Assembly: GCF_020623625.1 (NCBI RefSeq)
Contig: NW_025763369.1
Span: forward strand, 1 to 26,468
Source of the DNA: Saccharomycodes ludwigii
Taxonomy: Eukaryota > Ascomycota > Saccharomycetes > Saccharomycodales > Saccharomycodaceae
Reading direction: 5' to 3'
DNA: 26,468 nt
In this document: positions 1 to 8,694 of the stretch, piece by piece
How the letters are laid out: each line of letters opens with the position of its first letter
Position numbering within the stretch: position 1 is the first letter of the stretch
Position numbers and translations under genes: made by a program
The notes under the pieces: generated by a model
Seen by the model: only the letters and a program-made list of their open reading frames with translations
Databases searched by the model: none
Told to the model about the DNA's origin: nothing

Positions 1-305
1 TTTATCCGAATATTATAACCCGAATACTTCATAATCCGACCAATTTATTTATACCGAATATTATAACCTTATATATTATAACCCGAATACCTTTGTAATC
101 CGACCAATTTATTTATCCGAATATTATAACCCGAATACTTCATCATCCGACCAATTTATTTATCCGAATATTATAACCCGAATACTTTGTGATCCGACCA
201 ATTTATTTATCCGAGTGTATATAACCCGAGTATCGTGTAAGCCGACTCAATTATTTATCCGAATACATATAACCGAGTAATGGCTAATCCGACTATATTT
301 ATATT
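1..305. repeat. 47-bp satellite array, about six copies, built of ~16-bp submonomers
   Basis: The motif ATCCGAAT recurs with start spacing 48, 63, 47, 47 and 48 bp (CCGA at 6, 54, 117, 164, 211, 259). Each 47-bp unit holds three CCGA-containing blocks of about 16 bp, of the type CCGAATATTATAAC, CCGAATACTTCATAAT and CCGACCAATTTATTT. The one long spacing (63) equals one unit plus one 16-bp block, as expected if a submonomer was gained. Copies from about 211 onward are more diverged, so the array is most homogeneous at the window edge. It may continue to the left. A subtelomeric or centromere-flanking satellite is an inference; no telomerase-type short repeat is seen. Confidence 0.85.
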
Positions 306-2823
306 CACCATATCCTAATTATCCAATATTTCTACCACAAATGCTTTCTAATCTCGTCAATATATATTTATACCCACACCCAATCTCTTTTAACCCTGTC
401 CATATATTTCTAATCCAAACTCATTATACTCTCACCAATATATTTATCCCACATCCATTATAATCAAAATGTACAAATTATCCCCAATATCTTCTAATTC
501 CATCTCAATTATTCATCCAAATATACTCCCACTTATACCACCTTGCTAATCCCAATCATTTTCCACTTCTAATCTCATTAATCATCTTTATATTAAATAT
601 GTACTACATATATGAACTAACATATTAATAACTACAATAATATTATTATACTACATATATGAATTAATATATTTATAATCTCAACATTATTATAATACCA
701 CATATATTCATAACTACAATAATATTATTATACTAAATATATTTATAATCTCAACATTATTATTATACTACATATATAACAATCATCTTACTCTCATATT
801 CATAATAATCATATAATACCAATCTATATATAATAATAATATCTTTATAATAATCATCTTGTTCTAGTATTCATAATACCAACACTATTCTTATACTACA
901 TATATTTATAAGCTCAACAGTATTCTAATATTAAGTATATAATAATCAGCTTACTCTCATATTCATAATAATCATCTTAATTCCATATTCATAATCTCAA
1001 TAATAATATTATACTAAAGATATAATAATCATCTTACCCTCATATTTATACTAATTATAATATCACTATAATTATAATATTATTCCAATATCCATAATCC
1101 CAGCAATATTCTTATAATATTAATAATACCATTATAATAATCATCTTACCCTCATATTCATAATAATAATAATATCTTAATAACTATAATCTTCTTTTAA
1201 TATTCATAACACCAACAATATTCCAATAATGACAGTAATCCATATATAACTATCATCTTACTTTTATCTTTATAATCTCAATAATATTCTAATAATGACA
1301 GTAATCCATATATAATTATCATCTTAATTCCATATTATCATTATAATTATAATAGCAATCCATATATAATAATAATCTTACCCTCATATTCATAATTACC
1401 CCAATAACATTATTATAATAATATCCTTCTTCTAGTTATAATACCAACAATATCTTTATAATAATCTTACTCTCACATTCATAATAGCAATCCATATACA
1501 ATAATCATCTTACCCTCATATTCATAATAATAATAATATTATCATAATAATACTAATTTCATATTCATTATACCAACAATATTATTATATTAATACTAAT
1601 CCATATATAATAATCATCTTACTCTCTTGTTCATAATAATAGTAATATCTTTATAATAATAATCTTAATTTCATATCTATACTATTAATAATATCATTAT
1701 ACTAATAATCTTAATTCCATATTAATAATACCAACAATATTATTATAATCATCCTCCTCTTATATTTATACTCATAACTATATCCTTATAATAATTCACA
1801 TACTAATTCTAATCCATATATAATACTCATCTTATTCTTATAGTTATAATCTCAATAATATTCTTGTACTCATTATATAATAATTATTCATAATATATTT
1901 ATAATAATAATAATATCTTTATAATTATAATCTTCTTCCAATATCCATAATCACAATAATACTAATCCATATCTAACCATCTTATTCTAATACTTGTAAT
2001 CCCAATGATATTCTTATACTATATATATTCTTCCAATATCATTATAGTAATAATATCCTATATATAATACTTATCAATCAACTGTTATTATCCATACATC
2101 ATAATTATTAATTCATACTTATACTCTCAATAATATTTCCAATTTCAATATTATAAATATCTTATTATACTTATAATATTAACAAGTTATTTATATTATA
2201 TCTATAATAGTTATCCCTACTATATTTATAATTCATATATAATAATTATTCAATTATACTACTTATATATTTATAACTATCATATACTAATAATACATAT
2301 ATTATAATTATAATATACTTATACAACTCATATATTTATTATCTTACTATACTTTGATTATAATATTTCTATACTATATATATTTATAATTCATATATAC
2401 TTACATTACTTGGTTATTTATAATATAAACGCATAATTATAATATACTTATACTCATAATATAATAATTATTCCTACTATATTTATATTTATATTATACT
2501 TATACTCACAATATAATAATCATTCCTACTATATTTATAATTCATATATACTTATACCACTCATCATATAATAATTATTCCTAATATATTCATATTCCAC
2601 ATATATTTATAATCTAAATATATCAATTATAGCCACATACTTTTATTATCAATCAAATAACTATCCCAATTCACTCATAGTCCTTATATATCAGTGATTC
2701 AAATTAACTAATAACTTATCAACATCCATCCATTCATACTAATAATCTAAATAAATAATTATCTCACTAATCTTATAATCATAATATATTTATTATATTC
2801 ATATCCTCATACTATATATATAT
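306..2823. repeat. Degenerate AT-rich, G-poor low-complexity DNA, probably decayed satellite
   Basis: No gene is visible. The sequence is made of recurring phrases such as CTCATATTCATAATAATCAT, TTATAATAATCATCTTA and ACTACATATAT. The plus strand is very poor in G: for example, 601-660 has 2 G and 8 C. Between 306 and 450 the phrase [T/C]C.CCAATATATTTAT recurs every 35-43 bp, which links this stretch to the neighbouring 47-bp satellite. Open frames are short on both strands. Confidence 0.7.
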
Positions 2824-2828
2824 ATATT
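2824..2828. repeat. Left target-site duplication ATATT of the solo LTR
   Basis: ATATT directly precedes the LTR and the same five bases follow it at 3208-3212. This is the 5-bp duplication that Ty1/copia-type integrases make. Confidence 0.85.
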
Positions 2829-3207
2829 TGTTGGAACCAAATTCCAATAGGGAATTAAATTAAGCAATTAAGTTTGAAACATGTTTCATATTTTAGGAGG
2901 CGCAGTCAAATTTTGGTGGCGCGTTTCAGGATTTAAGGTGACAATAAAAATAGAGCGAACAACGAATTGGAAAATATAATTTATGATATATAAAGGACAC
3001 AAAAAATGAAGATTGAAAATAGAACAAATAAAATACATCTTATATATTTTGTATAATTATAAGTAATAGAAGAGAACACTCAGTAATAATACTATAATCA
3101 AGTATATACATTTACTAAACACACAGTTTCACAATTAATCTACAAAGAATGTCCCATCCCTACAATTCCAACAATAATAATACTTCAGATCAGGTTTCAT
3201 CTGAACA
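2829..3207 (+). mobile_element. Solo LTR (379 bp) of a Ty1/copia-like element
   Basis: It begins TGTTGGAACC and ends CATCTGAACA (TG...CA termini). It is flanked by the direct repeat ATATT and closely matches the LTR at 8319-8694. Its 3' end carries the start of the family's gag frame, so gag begins inside the LTR as in Ty1. No internal element sequence remains, which is what LTR-LTR recombination leaves. The clean target duplication and its similarity to the second LTR suggest a fairly recent fossil. It interrupts the G-poor repeat region and marks its plus-strand orientation. Confidence 0.92.
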
Positions 3208-3212
3208 ATATT
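3208..3212. repeat. Right target-site duplication ATATT of the solo LTR
   Basis: This is an exact copy of the five bases at 2824-2828 and follows the terminal CA of the LTR. Confidence 0.85.
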
Positions 3213-3216
3213 GATA

Positions 3217-4010
3217 ACCTCAATCAAATAATCCTCCATTTATATTTATAATAATCATGCATTCATATTCATATTTTTAATAACATCTACAATCATATCA
3301 TAATAACTATCCATCCATCTTTATAATTAAAATAAATCCTCATAACTATAATACTCTGAATGTCTCAATATAGTTATCCTCCATATATATTTATTGTCTC
3401 ACTCCAATAATTATTCTATTATATTTATAATACCAATATCATACACTCAATAGCATCTATAATCATATCATAATAACTATCCATCCATCTTTATAATCAA
3501 AATAAATTCGCATACCTATAATACCTTGAATGTCTCACTCCAATAATTATACTCATATATTTATAATTCCAATATCATACTCTCAATAACACCTACAACC
3601 ATATCATAATAACTATCCATCCATCTTTATAACCAAAATAAATCCTCATAACTATAATACTCTGAATGTCTCGATATAGTTATCCTCCATATATATTTAT
3701 TGTCTCACTCTAATAATCATTCTACTAATCATATCCCCAATTTATATTTATAATACTCATCCATTAATATTCATAGTCATACTCTCGATAACATCTACAA
3801 TCATATCATAATAACTATCCATCCATCTTTATAACCAAAATAAATCCTCATAACTATAATACTCTGAATGTCTCAATATAGTTATCCTCCATATATATTT
3901 ATTGTATCACTCCAATAATCATTCTACTAATCATATCCCCAATTTGTATTTATAATAATCATTCATATTCATATTCATATTCATAATCTCAATAGCATTT
4001 ATAATCATAT
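3217..4010. repeat. Modular tandem array of ~34-bp units
   Basis: The phrase TAATAACTATCCATCCATCT occurs at 3301, 3471, 3607 and 3809. The spacings of 170, 136 and 202 bp are close to 5, 4 and 6 times 34. Between the anchors lie ~32-35-bp modules that mostly end in TTTATA, such as one starting TGTCTCAATATAGTTATC and one starting TGTCTCACTCCAATAATTAT. Copies are 90% or more alike by eye, so this part was amplified more recently than the surrounding decayed sequence. It shares the C-over-G strand bias of its surroundings. Confidence 0.8.
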
Positions 4011-5170
4011 CCCACCACTCTTATACTCTATACCCTAGTCGTCTCATTCTACATTTATAATCATATCCAATACTTATCCTCCAAATATCTTTATTGTCTA
4101 ACTCCACTTCTATTCCATATATGTCAATGGTTATACCAATCTACTTGTCACCTTAACATACTAATTATTCAAATATATTCATAATCCCAATCTAATAATT
4201 ATCTCATTAGAATAACTATTCTAATATACTTATACTATCCGTATAATAATTATCCAAATATATCAATAATCCTTGTATCATGGTCAATATGTTTTTATAA
4301 TCTCAATATCCAATAACTCCACAATATCTATAATCCAATTCCAATTATACTAATAATATATCAATAACTCAAACATACTTCTAATCATACTCCATCTAGA
4401 ATCCCTCACCATATTCAATCCGAATATCTCCAATATATAATTTTTATTTCATTCATAATCCTAACATACCCACATTTCCCAATACACAATCTCAACTCAC
4501 TTATCATCTAAATACATTTCTAATTCGACTGTATAAATCTTCACAACTCACTTGTAATCTAAGTACGATAGTAATCATAATATAACTAATAATCTCACCC
4601 TATCTATAATTCAATAAATAAATAATCCCAATACTCTAGTAATTCCATCTCAATTCTGATCCTATTATACTAATCTCCTCGTCATATCTATAAATATACT
4701 AATACTCCCATCATAATTATAATCCTAACTCTAATCCCATCATACTTTTGATACTATTTCTTATCCCATCATTCATAATAATTGCATCTATTAAAATAAC
4801 TCTCTCAAAATATCTCATCACCTAACAAGATAACAAAATAAAAATAAATCCTACTTTCTCCACAACTCAACTCAATTATCCACCACTATAACTCCAACCT
4901 GTTTGTCAAACACTCCACTTATCCTCTCAATATAACTATCACTAATAATATTATCATATCCTTGTCTCCTTGTTTGTTTTTTTTATCCAATGTGTTCTTA
5001 TATCTTGTATATTATCCAATTAATTCCTCATATCATATGCCTTTTAATTAAAGAATCAGCCATATCAATGATAATCACTAGCTCTAATATAAACCTGTAA
5101 ATTTATATTCGAAGCATAATCCATACAACTCAACTCATCATTTCTTATCAACTATAATAACTTATCAACC
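4011..5170. repeat. Decayed AT-rich, G-poor repeat DNA
   Basis: No gene is visible. Phrases such as ATAATCCCAATA and TAATTATCTCA recur irregularly. The C-over-G bias on the plus strand persists until about 5000 and then fades. Open frames are short on both strands. Confidence 0.6.
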
Positions 5171-5187
5171 AAAGAAAAAAAATTATT

Positions 5188-5305
5188 TTTTTTAACAAAT
5201 CTTACACGTGCAAAAAAACATAACTTATTATCCGACAAAAAAAAATTTTTTTTTAACAAATCTGATCCGCGCAAAAAGCACAACGTGATCAAACAAGAAC
5301 ACACA
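5188..5305. repeat. Two adjacent copies of the AACAAATC...GTGCAAAA module
   Basis: One copy reads T-tract then AACAAATCTTACACGTGCAA. The next, about 55 bp on, reads T-tract then AACAAATCTGATCCGCGCAA. Both are followed by an A-run and a CATAAC or CACAAC tail. A third copy lies at about 5890-5962. The function is unknown. Confidence 0.6.
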
Positions 5306-5358
5306 CGAACTAAGCTACAACAGTCACATGATTATTTTCATAAATTATCGACGAACAG

Positions 5359-5430
5359 AAAAAAAAAAAAAAAAAAAAAGAAAAAAAGAAAAAAAGGAAA
5401 AAAAGAAAAAAAGAAAAAAAGAAAAAAAGA
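5359..5430. repeat. Poly-A tract and (A7G)n microsatellite
   Basis: About 20 consecutive A bases are followed by roughly seven GAAAAAAA units with slight variation. The array produces a spurious lysine-only open frame. Such a tract is prone to length change and to sequencing error. Confidence 0.9.
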
Positions 5431-5889
5431 ATAAATTTTTTTTCAAGAAATCACACCCACACAGAAAACCATTAAACATAATCAACCAAATACAACCCAA
5501 CTCAAAACTCAAATATCCTAATAATTCCTACAAATAAAATAAAATCTAAAACAAAATATCTACTACAATCACTTACTTACTCACTTATTCGAATAAATCC
5601 TGACTAAATTTAAAAAAAAAAATTAAAAAAAAAATGTGATCTTTCCTTCTTCTTTCAAACACTCTCCATAATGTAATCCACCTATCAACCCTGTCTTTTT
5701 TATTTTAAATTGTTGTAAACTCTAATAATCTTCTTGGTTCATGTTAATTTACTTGTTATTCTGTGTATTTTACTTGTTTCTTATTACATATACACTTTGT
5801 ATAATGAAACAAAATTTCTTTTTTTGTATAATCCACGTGATCCTATTTTCCCAATCTATAAATTACTAAACGAGAAATAAAAACAAAAA

Positions 5890-5962
5890 TATTATTTTTT
5901 TTTAACAAATCCGATCAGCGCGGTAAACACAACTCACTAAGAAGAAGGAACACTGCTACAGC
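5890..5962. repeat. Third copy of the AACAAATC...GCGC module
   Basis: It reads T-tract then AACAAATCCGATCAGCGCGG, followed by AAACACAACTCAC. It matches the copies at 5188-5305 over about 35 bp, including the GCGC core and the CACAAC tail. Confidence 0.55.
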
Positions 5963-6318
5963 TCTAACACACAAATAACCCCCATTAATAATTTAATAAA
6001 TCCTACTCGCCCAAAAAAAAAAGTTACGTTCTTGAATAAAAATAATCATACACTGTGTCCAACAATAACTCACTCACATAAATTTTAATTAAATAATTTA
6101 TTTTTATTTTTTTACCAAATAGATTGTATTTAGTGCATATATGTGTAACAACTATCGTAATATAATTTTATAATTATTTTTATTTATCTTTTTTTTTTTT
6201 TTTGTTCAATTTATTTATCCAATTTACAATCCAACCTCTCCTTGTACAACTAAAATATTACTCACACTAATATGAAGCGCTCGCTTTTTTTTTTTTTTTT
6301 TTTTTTGACATCAAATGT

Positions 6319-6326
6319 ATCACGTG
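6319..6326. promoter_or_regulatory. ATCACGTG box (Cbf1/CDEI-type E-box)
   Basis: ATCACGTG matches the RTCACRTG consensus bound by yeast Cbf1, at gene promoters and as centromere element CDEI. It lies about 455 bp upstream of the aminotransferase start. No CDEIII-like element (core TTCCGAA) was found at the needed spacing, so a promoter site or chance is more likely than a centromere. Confidence 0.3.
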
Positions 6327-6697
6327 GTTAAAAAAGACGATTCGCTTTCATTTCTGGTTTATATTTTTTTTTTTTCCTTTTTTTTTTTTTTTAAATCTTC
6401 GCCCGAGACAAAACACGCCCCGATTTCTTATCATGTGCGACTCGACGCGTTACATTCTGATATATTCGTCATCTCGTTTATTTCTATTTTCCTTTTTTTT
6501 ATCCTAAATTCTATACGCGCAAAAAAATAAAATAAAAAAAATATATATCACAATTAAGTACAAATCTTATCTTTAGCAATTAACCATTTACATAATTGTT
6601 TTTTATTTTTTTATTTATTTTTTTTATTATTTTTTTACTTAATTATTATGTATAGAATAGCAAATAAACACTATAAGACACAGAGTTATTCCCAATA

Positions 6698-6724
6698 ATG
6701 CCTAAACCATCAATTGGGATGTAA
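6698..6724 (+). CDS. Short upstream ORF (8 codons) before the aminotransferase
   Basis: ATG at 6698 opens eight codons (MPKPSIGM) and closes at TAA. It lies in the same phase as the aminotransferase but is separated from it by stops. If the transcript starts upstream of 6698, this ORF would lower translation of the main frame. Whether it lies in the mRNA is unknown. Confidence 0.25.
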   Translation: MPKPSIGM

Positions 6725-6737
6725 GTAACACTAGTAC

Positions 6738-6776
6738 ATGTTTTTTCTTGTAATTAATTTAAAGCATGTTTTATAA
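6738..6776 (+). CDS. Short upstream ORF (12 codons) ending 2 bases before the main ATG
   Basis: ATG at 6738 opens twelve codons that end at TAA 6774-6776, just before the ATG at 6779. Another ATG at 6766 overlaps the main start out of frame. The cluster of upstream ATGs suggests either a transcript start very close to 6779 or a decayed leader. Confidence 0.22.
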   Translation: MFFLVINLKHVL

Positions 6777-6778
6777 TA

Positions 6779-8191
6779 ATGACTCCTACTGATAAAAAGT
6801 CCTACGTTTTCCAATGCAAAATTAACGAAAAACCTGCCCAAGCTATAGCCGGTAAAGGCACTCGTATCACCATTGAAAAAGATGGTAAAATATATAGTGA
6901 TATTATTGATGCCGTTACTGGTGCTGCTGTTGGTGCTTTGGGATGGGGTGATGGATACATCGTCGATATTATCACTGAAGCAGCCAAGACCTCTACCTAT
7001 TCTTTCCCATCTTTGATTGGTAACAAACAATCCGAAGAACTGGCTAAATTTTACATCGACAATTCCCCAAAGGATGCATTTGCTTCTGCTTTATGGTGTT
7101 GCTCTAGTTCGGAAGCTAATGAAAGTTGTATGAAGATCATGTACCAGTACTGGTTAGAACGTGGCAAGACAAAAAAAACAAAATTTATTTCTAGAAAGAG
7201 CTCTTATCATGGATTTACTATTGGTTCTCTATCTATTACTGACAATGCTCGTGTGGTTGCCTTTAAGAATATCTTATTGCCAGAAACTCAATGTCTAAAG
7301 ATGCCGGTTTGCTACCCATACAGATTCCAAAAGAAGGGCCAAACCGAAGCTGAATATGTCCAAGAATTACTAGGTAACTTGGAAAAGTTGATTGTTGATA
7401 ATGATCCCGAAACTATTATTTCTGTTACTGTTGAGACTTTGCCGGGCTCATCCATAGGCACTGTTCCGCCACCAAACGGATACCTACCAGGTATTCGTGC
7501 CTTGTGCAACAAATACGATATCTTGATGCACTTGGATGAAGTCATGTGTGGCACTGGTAGATCGAATCCAAACGGTGGATTGAATTGCTGGGAAAACTTC
7601 ATGCCATTGAACCAAGGTCCAGATTTGCAATCAGTTGGTAAGGCTTTGGGATCTGGCTATGTCACTATTGCTGGTGTTTTTATCAGTCCAAAGGTTAAAG
7701 ATGCATATGTTAATGGCAGTAACAGCGTCGTTGGTTCACACACCTATGCCTCCCATGCATTTAACTGTAGTGTTGCGTTAGGTATCCAAAAAAAAATCAT
7801 TGAAAAAGGTTTGACTAAGAACATCTTCAAAATGGGCAACTTGATGGGTGAAACTTTGAAGAAGAAGTTACTAGCTAACGATAACATTGTTGGTGATGTC
7901 AGAGGTATTGGTGGGTTTTAGTCGTTGGAATTTGTTAGGGACAGAAAGGGAAAGATTAGCTTTGCTCCCAAATTAGATGTTGGCCACAGATTTCAAGCTG
8001 TGTGTTTTGAAAATGGCATAAATGTCATGGGTATGACTGGCACCTATGATTATACTACAGGGGAAGGTGATGTTGCACTGTTGGCGCCATCATTTATCAT
8101 TACTGAGAACGATGTCGAGGAAATTGTTGAGAGAGTTGTTAAATCAGTCGATGAGTTGACTGCTGTTTTGAAAAGGGAAGGTGAATTTTAA
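6779..8191 (+). pseudogene. Class III PLP-dependent aminotransferase with one in-frame stop
   Basis: The frame encodes 380 codons, then TAG at 7919-7921, then 88 more codons in the same frame to TAA at 8191. The total of about 469 positions is the normal size for fungal class III aminotransferases. Visible family features are SSEANE (110-115, usually GSEANE), the YHG turn (143-145), DEVMCGTGR (253-261, with the Asp that binds the PLP ring nitrogen), the Schiff-base lysine in VGKAL (K288), HTY (321-323) for the PLP phosphate, and GDVRGIG near 372-378 directly before the stop. The stop replaces a position just before SLEFV, where a Trp (TGG) would need one base change to become TAG. Several conserved residues are also altered, including SSSEANE for GSEANE and ETLPGSS for the usual EP.VG. 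This suggests relaxed selection. The substrate is unknown; relatives transfer amino groups from omega-amino or similar donors. The break looks young because no other frame damage is seen. Read-through or a base error remains possible. No partner genes are adjacent. Confidence 0.85.
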
Positions 8192-8303
8192 AAAATAAGA
8201 TCTGAATGTTTGTTTTTTTTTTTTTTTTGTTATTTTTTTTGTTTGGCATTATTATTTTTAGCTTGTTCTAAGCTGATATTTATTGGCATCTTGGTTTATT
8301 TTT
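8192..8303. other. T-rich 3' flank of the aminotransferase
   Basis: Long T runs (T16 near 8213-8228, T8 near 8232-8239) follow the stop codon. No clear polyadenylation signal pair stands out. Confidence 0.4.
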
Positions 8304-8318
8304 TGTTGGAACTAAATC
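8304..8318 (+). mobile_element. 15-bp LTR start fragment next to a full LTR
   Basis: TGTTGGAACTAAATC closely matches the first 15 bases of the family LTR (TGTTGGAACCAAATT at 2829). It is followed at once by a complete LTR starting TGTTGGAACC. This reads as a stub of an older LTR interrupted by, or recombined with, the younger one. The remainder of the older LTR is not found after the downstream LTR. Confidence 0.6.
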
Positions 8319-8694
8319 TGTTGGAACCATATTCCAATGGAAAGTAAATTAAGCAATTAATTTTGAAACATGTTTCATATTTTAGGAGGCGCAGTCAAAA
8401 TTTGGTGGCGCGTTTCAGGATTTAAGGTGACAATAAAGATATAGCGAACAACGAATTGGAATATATAATTTATGATATATAAATGGGCACAAAATAACGA
8501 GAATAGAACAAATAAAACACATTTTTATATATTTTGTATAATTATAAATAATAGAAGAGAACACTCAGTAATAATACTATAATCAAGTATATACATTTAC
8601 TACAACATAACAGTTTCACAATTAATCTACAAAGAATGTCCCATCCCTACAATTCCAACAATAATAATACTTCAGATCAGGTTTCATCTGAACA
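8319..8694 (+). mobile_element. LTR (376 bp), younger subtype, 5' of the gag-like ORF
   Basis: It runs from TGTTGGAACC to CATCTGAACA and is closely similar to the solo LTR at 2829-3207. The gag ATG at 8636 lies 59 bases before its 3' end, an arrangement known from Ty1. TGG follows directly at 8695, as expected for a primer-binding site, but the tRNA could not be identified from sequence alone. The flanking bases on its left are AAATC. Confidence 0.9.

Larger units (their letters stand above)
5171..6690. other. Gene-free intergenic DNA rich in A/T homopolymers
   Basis: No coding region is supported. Runs of A or T of 8-20 bases are frequent, for example around 5359-5430, 6189-6203, 6285-6306 and 6364-6392. 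A motif of the form TTTTTAACAAATC recurs three times (see the repeat entries). CACGTG-type boxes occur at about 5208, 5834 and 6321, plus GTCACATG near 5323. The two lysine- or phenylalanine-rich frames here come from the homopolymers. The stretch could be a promoter or replication-origin environment, but nothing decisive is seen. Confidence 0.5.

Noticed and set aside
1-300. Telomere repeats
   Set aside because: The unit is 47 bp with 16-bp submonomers and is AT-rich. It does not resemble the short G-rich/C-rich telomerase-templated repeats of yeasts.
1-5000. CRISPR array or prokaryotic origin
   Set aside because: There are no direct repeats with unique spacers of even size. All other content is eukaryotic (Flo1-type adhesin, LTR element).
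5323-5460. Point centromere (GTCACATG followed by an A/T-rich stretch)
   Set aside because: A CDEI-like box and an A-rich tract are present, but no CDEIII core (TTCCGAA with flanks) lies at the right distance on either strand.
5328-5537. Plus-strand frame with a long Lys/Glu run
   Set aside because: It is produced by the poly-A and (A7G)n tract. No flanking protein-like sequence is present.
6315-6530. Plus-strand Phe-rich 71-codon frame
   Set aside because: It is generated by T tracts and shows no recognisable motif.
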